From the NCBI GenBank assembly GCA_002698995.1, contig PAAX01000030.1, positions 1-64,000 of the forward strand: a stretch of DNA of 64,000 bases, read 5' to 3'. Under the pieces are notes generated by a model. The model was given only the letters and a program-made list of their open reading frames with translations, ran no database searches and had not been told where the DNA came from. Position numbers and translations under genes: made by a program. Source of the stretch: Ignavibacteriota bacterium (GTDB lineage Bacteria > Bacteroidota > Ignavibacteria > Ignavibacteriales > Melioribacteraceae). Below, piece by piece: positions 43,814-53,327 of this stretch (the stretch's first letter is position 1; each line of letters begins with the position of its first letter).

Positions 43814-46174
43814 ATGTTAGGTAATATACTTGTAGTCGTCGCGTTACTTACAGCCCTATATTCTACATTAATGTATTATAAGGCTTACAAAGGATTCAAT
43901 ACAATTAATAAAGCCAGAGTTGGTTATCATATTACCACTATCCTGGTTATTTTTGCTTCGGTCTTACTGCTTTACTTCATACTCACTCATCAATACCAGT
44001 ACGAGTATGTTTTTGAATATAGCAGCGGGAATCTTTCAACCGGATTGTTGATATCCTCATTCTTCGGCGGTCAGGAAGGAAGTTTTTTACTTTGGCTTTT
44101 ATTCACAGTATTAATCGGACTAATAGTAATTAACCAAACTTCAAAAGAAAAAGATTTTGAAGCACAGGTAATGATGCCATTCCTTGTAGTTGTGATGTTT
44201 TTACTTATAATGATAAATCCTATGTTGAAAAGTCCTTTCGGCTATATATGGGCGGATGTTAATTATATCGATCAAAAATTTATTAATCCCAATATACTGG
44301 GATACACCTTTATGAAGAGTTTTATTTTCCAGAATGATAGCGGTCAATCTTTCGTAAAGGTAAGCGAAGAATTAATTAATACGATTAAAGCTAACGGTCT
44401 ATCCGTTGATAATCTGGTAATTCAAGGAAAAGGATTAAATCCACTGCTCCAAAATTTCTGGATGCAGATTCATCCGCCGGTATTGTTTTTAGGTTTTGCA
44501 CTCGCAACCACTCAATTTTCATTTGCAATGGCGGCGCTTATTAAAAATGATTACCGCACCTGGATAAAATATAATTTACCCTGGACATTAATCACAGCGC
44601 TCTTCTTAGGTCTCGGAATAATGATTGGCGGTTATTGGGCTTACGGTGTTTTAGGATGGGGCGGTTACTGGGCGTGGGACCCGGTTGAAAATTCAAGCCT
44701 TATCCCCTGGATTTTTGCGGTGGCTCTGCTGCATACACTTATAGTTCAAAAACAATCGCAAACTGAACACAAGTTGGGAAGCCTTGGAAAAACCAATTTA
44801 ATACTTTCGGTTTTCACTTTTGTACTTGTTGTTTACAGTACTTTCCTCACACGCAGTGGAATACTTTCAGAAGCCTCCGTACACTCATTTAGTGATCCGG
44901 GTTCATTCGTTTATTCTGTACTTATCTTTTTCCTTTTTGGTTTTATTCTATCGGTTTTTATTGGAATATATAAAAGAAGAAAAACATTAAACAACTATAA
45001 ACCACTTTCTACAAATATTCTCTCAAGGGAACTTGGACTTTTTTACGGTTCGATGCTTTTGATTGGTTCGGCAATAGCAATTTTAATTGGTACTTCCGCA
45101 CCAATATTCGGCAGCTCTGTTGACATAAGTTTTTACAATCAAATAAATTCATTGCTTGCTGTTTTTATGGTTCCACTTATCGGGTTTACACTCCATACTT
45201 ACTGGCGGAATACTCCCGTAATCATTTTTATCAAAAGAATAACCTTATCAATAATATTCTCCTTACTGGCAACTTTTCTGATTTTATATTTAACCGGTAT
45301 CTGGAATTTTCTATACGGCTTTCTTTTATTTGCTTCTCTCTTTGCTATAACAACCAACCTTGAACTCATTTTGAAATTCAATAAGAAATTTATTTTTATG
45401 GGCGGTCATATTGCGCATATTGGTTTTGGAATATTTTTAGTAGGAGCGGTATTAAGCGGCATATTATCGAAGTCGGAAACCTTAGACCTTCCGCAAAACA
45501 TTAGTCAATCGGTGTTCAATAAAAAATTAACATATCTTGGAAATGAACCCATAGAAAACGGTAAGAAGTTTGCCTTCACCGTTAAAATAGAAGAAGGAAG
45601 CAATACTTATTTTTCCAAACCGGTAATGTATATATCGGAGTATAACAACAGTTTAATGAGAGAGCCCGATATTCTGATAGGGGCTGTCCGGGATATCTAT
45701 TTGTCGCCGTTGTCATTTCAAGAAGGGGAAGAATCGGGAGCCAAAGAAATTGACTTAAAAAAAGGAGAGCCGTATAAAATCGGTAATTCGGAAATACTTT
45801 TCGAAAAGTTCGACATTCCACCGGATGCAATGCAAAAAATGATGAACAAAGAAGAATTTGATATTAACGCCGTGTTAAAAATTACTACAGGCGGTATTAC
45901 CAAAAATTTAAACATCGTTGTAAACGATTCTTTGAGAAATAGTTTTCAAATAGAAGAGGATGGATTAACTTTTACGGTTGCTCACTTTGATGTTAGCGGA
46001 GTGCTGGAACTGAATGTGATGGATTCAAATAATAAAAAAGAAATTAATGCAGACATACTTTCTATTGAATACAGAGAAAAACCTTTGATAAATCTTGTAT
46101 GGTCCGGTGTACTGCTTATGGCGATAGGATTTTTAATAATGTTAATAAGAAGATTTCGCGAACTGAAGGATTGA
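43814..46174 (+). CDS. ccmF: Cytochrome c maturation haem lyase subunit CcmF (copy 2)
   Basis: A 786-residue polytopic protein of the same type as the one at 209-2563, with WMQIHPPVLFLGF near residue 217 and the WWD segment GGYWAYGVLGWGGYWAWDP near residues 274-292. It is in line with a TPR gene and a CcmE-like gene. The two copies share length, WWD region and C-terminal domain, and differ over most of their sequence, so this is an old duplication or a separate acquisition. It may serve the cytochrome c domain of the FTR1 fusion or other exported c-type cytochromes. Confidence 0.9.
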   Translation: MLGNILVVVALLTALYSTLMYYKAYKGFNTINKARVGYHITTILVIFASVLLLYFILTHQYQYEYVFEYSSGNLSTGLLISSFFGGQEGSFLLWLLFTVLIGLIVINQTSKEKDFEAQVMMPFLVVVMFLLIMINPMLKSPFGYIWADVNYIDQKFINPNILGYTFMKSFIFQNDSGQSFVKVSEELINTIKANGLSVDNLVIQGKGLNPLLQNFWMQIHPPVLFLGFALATTQFSFAMAALIKNDYRTWIKYNLPWTLITALFLGLGIMIGGYWAYGVLGWGGYWAWDPVENSSLIPWIFAVALLHTLIVQKQSQTEHKLGSLGKTNLILSVFTFVLVVYSTFLTRSGILSEASVHSFSDPGSFVYSVLIFFLFGFILSVFIGIYKRRKTLNNYKPLSTNILSRELGLFYGSMLLIGSAIAILIGTSAPIFGSSVDISFYNQINSLLAVFMVPLIGFTLHTYWRNTPVIIFIKRITLSIIFSLLATFLILYLTGIWNFLYGFLLFASLFAITTNLELILKFNKKFIFMGGHIAHIGFGIFLVGAVLSGILSKSETLDLPQNISQSVFNKKLTYLGNEPIENGKKFAFTVKIEEGSNTYFSKPVMYISEYNNSLMREPDILIGAVRDIYLSPLSFQEGEESGAKEIDLKKGEPYKIGNSEILFEKFDIPPDAMQKMMNKEEFDINAVLKITTGGITKNLNIVVNDSLRNSFQIEEDGLTFTVAHFDVSGVLELNVMDSNNKKEINADILSIEYREKPLINLVWSGVLLMAIGFLIMLIRRFRELKD

Positions 46175-46213
46175 ATAAAGTGATTTGAAAAGGATTTTTA
46201 GGAGTAAATCAAT

Positions 46214-46309
46214 AAAAACGGCGGTAATATTTCTTTCTACGCAGGAGATAAAAACAATGTTGATATGAAGATCGTATCTCACGAACCGGTACCGGAAAAA
46301 CTAATTTAG
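46214..46309 (+). pseudogene. Remnant of a CcmE-like gene
   Basis: A 31-codon frame ending in TAG encodes GGNISFYAGDKNNVDMKIVSHEP, clearly like residues 60-90 of the intact protein at 43436-43783 (GNIISFYARDKNNVEAKVTSHEP). The start and the rest of the gene are gone. Confidence 0.75.
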
Positions 46310-46407
46310 AAAATGTTATGGCTATAAATGAATTCGTCTTAATTATATTTTTAATTCTTCCAAGAATATTACTATTCTTTAAGTATCATAAAAAATAGGA
46401 GGTATAT

Positions 46408-46764
46408 ATGCTTACGATAAACAACTATGAAAACAGTAATATGATTGAAACCGTTTCCGAAGGAAAACTTGACCAGCAAGACTATAATAAATTAATACCA
46501 CTCCTTGAAGAAAAGATTAATAAATTTGGGAAAATACGCTGGTATTTTGAAGTAGGAAATTTTGATGGCTGGACAATTGAAGCGATGTGGTCCGATTTTA
46601 AATTCGATATTAAACATCGTAATGATTTTGAAAAGATTGCAATTGTGGGAAATAAAAAATGGCACGAGTGGATGGCTGACGTTCTTAAACCTTTTACAGA
46701 TGCCGAGATAAAATATTATGAGAATGAAAATAATTCTAAAGCAAAGGAATGGCTTTTAAAGTGA
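46408..46764 (+). CDS. SpoIIAA-like (STAS-fold) protein
   Basis: A 118-residue soluble protein with IRWYFEVGNFDGWTIEAMWSD and FEKIAIVGNKKWHEWMADVLKPF, the hallmarks of the SpoIIAA-like family (PF11964), which has a STAS-like fold. Its function in bacteria is unknown. It has an AGGAGG ribosome binding site. It lies between two gene remnants, and no partner is evident. Confidence 0.8.
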   Translation: MLTINNYENSNMIETVSEGKLDQQDYNKLIPLLEEKINKFGKIRWYFEVGNFDGWTIEAMWSDFKFDIKHRNDFEKIAIVGNKKWHEWMADVLKPFTDAEIKYYENENNSKAKEWLLK

Positions 46765-46776
46765 TCTGAGTTAATT

Positions 46777-46875
46777 TCACAAGATCATTCGTACACGCAC
46801 CAAGTAAAAGATTTCGGCAAAGCATTCACAATCGGCATTGCTTTAAATGATGTTAGTGACAAAATGAAACCATAA
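46777..46875 (+). pseudogene. Remnant of a CDF transporter gene N-terminus
   Basis: A 32-codon frame without a start codon encodes THQVKDFGKAFTIGIALN, nearly the same as the N-terminus of the intact CDF protein at 51144-52040 (THEVKDFGKAFAIGIALN), then diverges and stops at TAA. It is a small duplicated or deleted leftover. Confidence 0.8.
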
Positions 46876-46891
46876 TATAAGAGAACTAATT

Positions 46892-49396
46892 ATGAAAAAA
46901 CTTCAAATTGAAATACCGCTTATATTACCAAACGTACCGGATGAAAAAGACAAATGTGTGCATAAGTTAATTGAACGCTTACAAAACAAACCCGGTATAG
47001 ATAAAGTACATATCTCATCGGAAAAGGAGAACGGGATTCCGCAGCTCTGTTTTCATTACAACCAGGATGAAATTTCCATTGAACGGATAAAATCGATTGC
47101 AAAACAAACCGGGGCGCAGTTTACCGATAAATACGGACATATGCTGATTGAAGTGGAAGGAATCCGTCATACAAGGCACGCCCGCTTAATCGAAGAATCT
47201 TTAAGCGATAACCACGCATTGATAGAGGTATCTGTATCCGGTACCGGTATGATAAGAATTGAATTTGATCGTGAAAAAATCAATGATGAAGTAATATTTA
47301 ATCTGCTTGAAAAAGAAAATTTAACAATTGTAGATAAAGCGATACCGCCGGAATACTATATTAGCGAAGTAGATAAACTCGCCGGTGATGAAGAACAAAA
47401 AGCTGATACCGAGACAGAGGAACATAAACACACAGAGGAAGAACACGAACATTCACACGGTGGAATTTTCGGTAAGAATACCGAACTTATTTTTTCTATT
47501 ACTTGTGGAATTCTATTAGCCGTTGGCTTCGGGTTATCCTTTGTAGAGACTGTTCCCGGATGGGTAAGCTTAGCGCTTTATATCGGCGCTTACTTTTTTG
47601 GCGGTTATTTTACGGCAAAAGAGGCTATCGAAACCGTTTTAAAAGGCGGTTTTGAAATTGATTTCTTGATGCTGGTTGCGGCTATAGGCGCCGCAATATT
47701 AGGCGAATGGGCTGAAGGAGCATTGTTATTATTTTTATTCAGTATGGGGCACTCACTTGAACATTACGCAATGAACAAAGCCAAAAAATCAATTGCAGCT
47801 CTATCCGACCTGGCTCCCAAAACCGCACTACTAAAACGTAATGGAAAAACCGAAGAAGTTAGTATTGAAAAATTGAAGATAGGCGATATTATTCTTGTAA
47901 AACCAAATAGTAAAATATCGGCAGACGGTGTTGTTGTAAATGGTAATAGCAGCGTAAATCAAGCGCCGATTACCGGCGAGAGCGTGCCGGTTGATAAGTT
48001 CCCGGTCGATAACCCGGAAAAAGATTATTCAAAAGAGAAAGATATAAAAGATGAAAACCGTGTCTTCTCAGGTACTATCAACGGAAATAATACGCTGGAG
48101 ATTAAAGTAACAAAACAAGCCGGGGATTCAACCTTATCCCGTCTGATTAAATTAGTAAATGAGGCACAGACTCAAAAATCACCTACGCAGCAATTAACCG
48201 ATAAATTTGAAAAATATTTTGTGCCCTCGGTACTTGCTCTCGTTGTAATATTAAATTTTGCTTTTCTTGTTTTAGATGAATCATTTGCGGAAAGTTTTTA
48301 CAGGGCAATGGCTGTACTTGTAGCCGCAAGTCCGTGCGCGCTGGCAATATCAACCCCCAGTGCAGTACTTAGCGGTGTAGCGCGGGCAGCTAAAAGCGGT
48401 GTTTTAATTAAGGGTGGAAGACCGCTGGAAGATTTAGGTGTGCTTACTGCGGTAGCCTTCGATAAAACCGGAACGCTTACCGAAGGAAAACCTAAGCTTA
48501 CAAAAGTAGTTCCTCTCAATAATACTACAGAAAAGGATTTACTGAAAACTGCCGTGGCTGTTGAAAATCTTAGCGATCACCCTCTTGCCGAAGCTGTGGT
48601 GCGAGATGGGAAAAAACGACTTAATAGTGATGAAATTCCCGAAGCGCAGAACCTGGAATCTGTTTCGGGGAAAGGGATTAAAGCATCAATTGGAGATGAT
48701 AAAATTTATATCGGCAATCTTGAACTGTATGAAGACCTGGATGGTAAAGAGCCGGTAGATGAAATTAAGGAAAAAATAATTTCGCTTGAATCCGAAGGCA
48801 ACACTACAATGCTAATAAGAAAGAATGACGAATATATCGGGATAATATCTTTAATGGATACGCCGCGCAAAGAAGCAAAAAACACTTTGCAAAAACTAAA
48901 AGATATCGGCATAAAAAAAATGATAATGTTGACCGGCGATAATCAAAAAGTTGCGGATACAGTTGCAAATGAAATCGGTATTACAGATGCCTGGGGAAGT
49001 TTGCTGCCGGAAGAAAAAGTTAATGCGATAAAAAAGTTAAGAGATAAAGAAGCCAAAGTTGCGATGGTGGGAGATGGCGTAAACGACGCACCCGCAATGG
49101 CTAACAGCACAGTTGGCATTGCAATGGGAGCCGCAGGTTCCGATGTAGCTTTAGAAACAGCGGATATTGCATTGATGGCAGACAAATTGGAAATACTCCC
49201 TTTTGCAATCGGTTTAAGCCGTAAGGCAAAAGGAATAATCAAACAAAATTTGTGGATAAGTCTTGGTATAGTTGCGCTGCTTATCCCGTTAACTGTTTCG
49301 GGAATTGCAACAATTGGACCCGCAGTTTTAATTCACGAAGGTTCTACAATTGTTGTGGTTTTTAATGCTCTGCGGCTTTTAGCATTTAAAGAATAA
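46892..49396 (+). CDS. P1B-4-like metal-transporting ATPase
   Basis: An 834-residue P-type ATPase. The transmembrane ion motif is SPCALAIS (near residue 480) instead of CPC, and HEGST lies in the last membrane segment; SPC with HEG(S/G)T marks the P1B-4 group (Co(II), Zn(II), Cd(II)). DKTGT holds the phosphorylated Asp (near residue 524). Two N-terminal HMA-like domains lack CxxC. A His/Glu linker (HKHTEEEHEHSHGG) precedes the first helix. The pump is expected to export divalent ions from the cytoplasm. Confidence 0.9.
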   Translation: MKKLQIEIPLILPNVPDEKDKCVHKLIERLQNKPGIDKVHISSEKENGIPQLCFHYNQDEISIERIKSIAKQTGAQFTDKYGHMLIEVEGIRHTRHARLIEESLSDNHALIEVSVSGTGMIRIEFDREKINDEVIFNLLEKENLTIVDKAIPPEYYISEVDKLAGDEEQKADTETEEHKHTEEEHEHSHGGIFGKNTELIFSITCGILLAVGFGLSFVETVPGWVSLALYIGAYFFGGYFTAKEAIETVLKGGFEIDFLMLVAAIGAAILGEWAEGALLLFLFSMGHSLEHYAMNKAKKSIAALSDLAPKTALLKRNGKTEEVSIEKLKIGDIILVKPNSKISADGVVVNGNSSVNQAPITGESVPVDKFPVDNPEKDYSKEKDIKDENRVFSGTINGNNTLEIKVTKQAGDSTLSRLIKLVNEAQTQKSPTQQLTDKFEKYFVPSVLALVVILNFAFLVLDESFAESFYRAMAVLVAASPCALAISTPSAVLSGVARAAKSGVLIKGGRPLEDLGVLTAVAFDKTGTLTEGKPKLTKVVPLNNTTEKDLLKTAVAVENLSDHPLAEAVVRDGKKRLNSDEIPEAQNLESVSGKGIKASIGDDKIYIGNLELYEDLDGKEPVDEIKEKIISLESEGNTTMLIRKNDEYIGIISLMDTPRKEAKNTLQKLKDIGIKKMIMLTGDNQKVADTVANEIGITDAWGSLLPEEKVNAIKKLRDKEAKVAMVGDGVNDAPAMANSTVGIAMGAAGSDVALETADIALMADKLEILPFAIGLSRKAKGIIKQNLWISLGIVALLIPLTVSGIATIGPAVLIHEGSTIVVVFNALRLLAFKE

Positions 49397-49437
49397 ATAA
49401 CAGAATTAAGAAAGCAGTTTTTTAGGTGAAATCAATT

Positions 49438-50478
49438 GTGAATAGATTTAAGCATTTGTTGAAATTAAGTTCCTACTACAATAAAGAAAAGGTATTACTC
49501 CACACAATTATTTTAGCTGTTACGATAAGTATTGTTCATTTTTTCACATATAACAGCGGAGAAATATACCTCGAATTTTTGCACAAATTATTAACAAAAT
49601 TATATTTTATACCTGTTCTCATCGCGGCTTTTTTCATTGGTAAGAAAGGAGCTATACAACTCTCGTTTGTGGTATCTTTATTATATGTTCCGCACAGTAT
49701 TAATACACAGCTTTTTTCCGGTCTCTCGGTTATCGAAAACATTTCCGAAATAATACTTATATGGTCTATTGGAATAGTTTCCGGTGTATTGACTGATAAG
49801 TTAAAAAAAGTTCAAATAGAAAAAGCCCGGCTGGCTGCTTTGGAAAAAGTATCAACAGTTATTAATGTTGTTAATAAAGATATTATGAATGATTACCTGG
49901 CTTGTACGGGTTTAACAAAATCTTTAGAACATATTTACGATAAGGAGGATGGAAACTCTTTTACTGTAAAGCTGCTTTCAAAAAAATTAGATCATTTGGG
50001 TTCGCATATAACGAATCTCTCAAACCTTGCTGCGCCAAAACCGGTGAAGAAAACTAAATATAATATTTCCCATTTGACTAAAAAATGTGTTAAGGAAGTT
50101 ACCCTGAACAATCCCGGTTACAATTTTTCATTTAAGAGTGAACCAAAACTCCCGCCGGTATATATGGATGTAAGGCAAATTGAATTTGCTGTAAAGCAAA
50201 TATTACAAAGTTTTATTGAACAAAACTTAGGGAAAAAGGAACTTGTAGTATCCGCAGCAAAAAACAATGGAATGGTTGAAATATCTTTAACTCTGAATGG
50301 AAAGAAAGCGACTCCCCGAACTAGAGGAACTGAAGTATTTGATTTAATAGCTGACCCGGAAAAAGGATACTTGTTTGCACTTGCATCTTCAATTATCCGC
50401 TCGCACAATGGTGAGGCAAGATTTGAAACCGGTGAAAGCGGTATCGAGGCAATTTATTTGTATATGCCTATAAATTAA
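49438..50478 (+). CDS. Degenerate membrane histidine kinase-like protein
   Basis: A 346-residue protein with an N-terminal membrane domain of about four helices, then a coiled-coil and a GHKL-like C-terminal domain. The phospho-acceptor region reads STVINVVNKDIMND with no His-Glu, and the N box has SFIEQ rather than an Asn-rich helix. The G1 box is not clear, so it is likely a pseudokinase. I take the GTG at 49438, which is preceded by AGGTGA; a GTG at 49426 is possible. It could be a scaffold or decoy for one of the two NtrB-type kinases, an inference. Confidence 0.6.
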   Translation: MNRFKHLLKLSSYYNKEKVLLHTIILAVTISIVHFFTYNSGEIYLEFLHKLLTKLYFIPVLIAAFFIGKKGAIQLSFVVSLLYVPHSINTQLFSGLSVIENISEIILIWSIGIVSGVLTDKLKKVQIEKARLAALEKVSTVINVVNKDIMNDYLACTGLTKSLEHIYDKEDGNSFTVKLLSKKLDHLGSHITNLSNLAAPKPVKKTKYNISHLTKKCVKEVTLNNPGYNFSFKSEPKLPPVYMDVRQIEFAVKQILQSFIEQNLGKKELVVSAAKNNGMVEISLTLNGKKATPRTRGTEVFDLIADPEKGYLFALASSIIRSHNGEARFETGESGIEAIYLYMPIN

Positions 50479-50579
50479 AAAATAGATATACTAAAAAAGT
50501 TTAGAGAAATAACAGCCGAAAAAAGCTATTTATTATTTTGTAAATTGTCATTTTCACTATATCAGATTGGAAATGAGTA

Positions 50580-50915
50580 ATGGAATTATTTAAATCAATC
50601 TTTCTTTTTTTCCTTGCCGGACTTGCTGAAATAGGCGGCGGTTACCTCGTTTGGCTTTGGCTGCGCGAAGGCAGAAGCTTCTGGCTTGGAGTAATCGGTG
50701 GAATAATTTTAGTCTTTTACGGAATAATTCCAACTTTGCAGTCTTCGCCAAACTTCGGCAGAATTTACGCAGCTTATGGCGGTGTGTTTGTGGTAATGTC
50801 GATTTTATGGGGATGGACGATAGACGGTAAAGCCCCCGATAATTATGATTTAATCGGAGCCGCAATTTGTATTGTGGGAATTGCAATAATTATGTATGCG
50901 CCGAGGAGTGTTTAA
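50580..50915 (+). CDS. YnfA family (UPF0060) small membrane protein
   Basis: A 111-residue membrane protein with four helices. The pattern [20 protein letters not shown] and the end [22 protein letters not shown] are those of YnfA, a small membrane protein structurally similar to SMR exporters. The next gene starts directly after its stop (TAA then ATG), so they are cotranscribed. Confidence 0.88.
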   Translation: MELFKSIFLFFLAGLAEIGGGYLVWLWLREGRSFWLGVIGGIILVFYGIIPTLQSSPNFGRIYAAYGGVFVVMSILWGWTIDGKAPDNYDLIGAAICIVGIAIIMYAPRSV

Positions 50916-51125
50916 ATGAAAAATATTGTATATGAATCAACTATAAAATGCCCCAACTGCGGATTTGAAAAAATGCTGATAATGCCGGAAGATGCTTGTA
51001 TGCATTTTTACGAATGCGAAAACTGTAAGCAATTATTGAAACCTTTGAAGGGCGACTGCTGTGTTTTCTGTTCATACGGTTCGGTAGTTTGTCCGCCGAG
51101 GCAGAAAGAGGATAAATGTTGTTGA
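50916..51125 (+). CDS. GDCCVxC-domain protein
   Basis: A 69-residue Cys-rich protein with ESTIKCPNCGF, ECENC and KGDCCVFCSYGSVVCPP, the named GDCCVxC motif (a selenocysteine variant exists in other species). It has about eleven cysteines and no signal peptide. It follows a YnfA gene and precedes a CDF gene; family members are often seen in mercury or other heavy-metal loci. A cytoplasmic metal-binding or thiol role is likely. Confidence 0.85.
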   Translation: MKNIVYESTIKCPNCGFEKMLIMPEDACMHFYECENCKQLLKPLKGDCCVFCSYGSVVCPPRQKEDKCC

Positions 51126-51143
51126 AAAAATAAAGAGTACAAA

Positions 51144-52040
51144 ATGTCACAAAATCATTCACACACGCACGAAGTAAAAGATTTCGGCAAAGCATTCGCA
51201 ATCGGTATTGCATTGAATGTTGTTTATATAGTTGTTGAAGTAATATACGGCTTAATAGTAAATTCATTAGCTTTAATTGCCGATGCCGGGCATAACCTTA
51301 GCGATGTTCTGGGATTAGTAATTGCTTGGGTAGCGAGTTATCTGGTTAAAAAATCCACAACTGAAAAATATACTTACGGATTAAAAAAATCTTCCGTACT
51401 TGCAGCGTTCTTAAACGCAATGATTCTTTTGGTCGCTATCGGAATAATAATTTGGGAAGCAATCGGGAGATTTGCCGAACCACAGCAAATTGAAGGAACC
51501 ACAATTATGATAGTTGCCGGAATAGGTGTTGTGATCAATGCAGCAACCGCATTTCTCTTTTTCTCCGGTAGAAAGCAGGACTTAAATATAAAAGGTGCGT
51601 TTCTTCATATGGCTGCCGACGCCGGAATTTCTCTCGGCGTTGTAATAGTGGGAGTTGTGTTAACTTTTACAAATTTGTACTGGCTCGATCCGGTAGTAAG
51701 TATTGTAATAGCATTGATTATATTTTGGGGCACCTGGGATTTACTGAAAGATTCCACAAGCTTAGCGCTCGATGCCGTTCCTAAAGACATAGACAAAGAA
51801 GAGGTTGAAAATTATCTTAATTCTTTACGGGAAGTAGAGAACTTTCACGATCTGCATATTTGGGCAATGAGTACTACTGAAACCGCTCTTACTGTTCACG
51901 CAGTAGCTAAAGAAAACTGTCGCAGCAATGAGCTAATTAACAAAATAAGCGAAGCTCTCAGAGATAAATTCAATATAGTGCATACAACAATTCAAATAGA
52001 AGAACCGGGAGATAAAGATTGCAATCAGAATCATATTTAA
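51144..52040 (+). CDS. CDF-family divalent cation exporter (CzcD/ZitB type)
   Basis: A 298-residue cation-diffusion facilitator with six helices and a C-terminal cytoplasmic domain. The N-terminus has HSHTHEV, the first metal site is in ALIADAGHNLSD, and the second in FLHMAADAGIS; the HxxxD/DxxxD pattern indicates Zn(II)/Cd(II)/Co(II)/H+ antiport. The cytoplasmic end has HDLHIWAMS and VHAV. Its start has been copied as a remnant at 46777. The next gene begins 22 bp before its stop. Confidence 0.9.
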   Translation: MSQNHSHTHEVKDFGKAFAIGIALNVVYIVVEVIYGLIVNSLALIADAGHNLSDVLGLVIAWVASYLVKKSTTEKYTYGLKKSSVLAAFLNAMILLVAIGIIIWEAIGRFAEPQQIEGTTIMIVAGIGVVINAATAFLFFSGRKQDLNIKGAFLHMAADAGISLGVVIVGVVLTFTNLYWLDPVVSIVIALIIFWGTWDLLKDSTSLALDAVPKDIDKEEVENYLNSLREVENFHDLHIWAMSTTETALTVHAVAKENCRSNELINKISEALRDKFNIVHTTIQIEEPGDKDCNQNHI

Positions 52041-52834
52041 CGAAATCGACTTACCGAATTTCAAAAATGGACTGCTCCGCCGAAGAGCAGATGGTAAGAA
52101 TGAAATTGGAAAGTTTGAGTAATATCAAAAAATTAGATTTCGATCTTACTAACAGAACTCTATCCGTAATTCATTCGGATGATAATGAAAAAATAACCGA
52201 AAGCATAGATGAGTTGAATTTGGATTCATCTTTAATTGAATGCAAACCAATCGACGAGTCGAAAAGCATTCTCGCCGAAGAATCGAATCAGACCAAACTC
52301 TTGTGGACTGTTCTGATCATCAACTTTGCATTTTTTGTTATAGAAATGACAACCGGATTGATTTCAAAATCGATGGGACTTGTTGCCGATTCACTCGATA
52401 TGTTTGCCGATGCCGCTGTTTACGGGTTGAGCTTATTGGCAGTCGGTAAAGCAATCTCAAGGAAAAAGTTAGTAGCAAAGTTAGCCGGCTATTTTCAATT
52501 TACCTTAGCTGTAATCGGGTTTATCGAAGTTGTGAGGAGATTCATCGGATTTGAAGGTTTGCCCGATTTTCAGACAATGATAATAGTTTCAATCTTTGCA
52601 TTGATCGGTAATGTCGCTTCGCTGATAATTCTGCAGAAAACAAAAAGTAAAGAAGCACACGTTCAGGCAAGTATGATTTTCACTTCGAACGATATAATTG
52701 TAAACGGTGGAGTGATCGCAGCGGGCATATTGGTAAGTTTACTCGATTCAAGAATACCGGATCTAATAATTGGCGGAATTGTATTTAGCGTTGTTATAAG
52801 AGGTTCATTTAGAATCCTAAAACTTGCAAAATAA
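52019..52834 (+). CDS. HMA-like domain fused to a CDF-type transporter
   Basis: A 271-residue protein. Residues 10-80 form a degenerate HMA-like domain with a single Cys (KMDCSAEE in place of GMxCxxC). The rest has six helices with SMGLVADSLDMFADAAVYGLS, which keeps the first metal site D-x3-D, while the second site reads TSNDIIVNGG with one Asp changed. It overlaps the preceding CDF gene by 22 bp and uses TTG with a GGGAG site. It may form a mixed dimer with that CDF protein, or have a changed specificity. Confidence 0.78.
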   Translation: MQSESYLTKSTYRISKMDCSAEEQMVRMKLESLSNIKKLDFDLTNRTLSVIHSDDNEKITESIDELNLDSSLIECKPIDESKSILAEESNQTKLLWTVLIINFAFFVIEMTTGLISKSMGLVADSLDMFADAAVYGLSLLAVGKAISRKKLVAKLAGYFQFTLAVIGFIEVVRRFIGFEGLPDFQTMIIVSIFALIGNVASLIILQKTKSKEAHVQASMIFTSNDIIVNGGVIAAGILVSLLDSRIPDLIIGGIVFSVVIRGSFRILKLAK

Positions 52835-52865
52835 TTAATATCGTAAATACTCTAAGGCGATAATT

Positions 52866-53219
52866 TTGGAAATATTAATACTTATCAACGATGTATCATA
52901 AGGAACTGAAAAGACTGACAATGTTTTGAGAATAGCAATGATTATTCAAAAAGAAAATCCCGAAACAGAAGTAGCACTTTTTTTCATGGCTGAGACAGTT
53001 GAATGTGCTATCCATAATCAAACTACACTGTCGGGATATTTAAACATAGAAATTATGATGAAATCAGTAATTAAAAAAGTCGCAGATGTAAAAGCTTGCG
53101 GTACTTGTATGGATGCAAGAGGTTTTAAAGATATCAAATTAATGGACGGCGCCAAACGCAGCAATATGAAAGAACTTACTGAATTAACTTTGACTGCTGA
53201 TAAAGTTATAACATTTTGA
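52866..53219 (+). pseudogene. DsrE-family gene interrupted by a TAA stop
   Basis: From the TTG at 52866 the frame encodes EILILINDVS, a TAA stop at 52899-52901, then GTEKTDNVLRIAMIIQ in the same frame and the rest of a DsrE/YchN-like protein, including ACGTCMDARGF, ending at 53219. Family members read NDxxYGTE at the stop site, so a Tyr codon appears to have become TAA. A shorter product from the TTG at 52926 would lack the first beta strand. DsrE proteins handle sulfur; here the copy is probably inactive. Confidence 0.72.
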
Positions 53220-53327
53220 TACGGGCTAACCAACCATATGGAAGAATTTAGCAATGAAGCTATTAAACATTGGTAGAATAATTATGAATCCTTTATTGAT
53301 TCATTGCATCGTACTATATAGAAACAA

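Noticed and set aside
46320-46407. Possible short gene after the CcmE-like remnant
   Set aside because: Only a few codons, with no ribosome binding site before the first ATG; treated as non-coding leader of the SpoIIAA-like gene.
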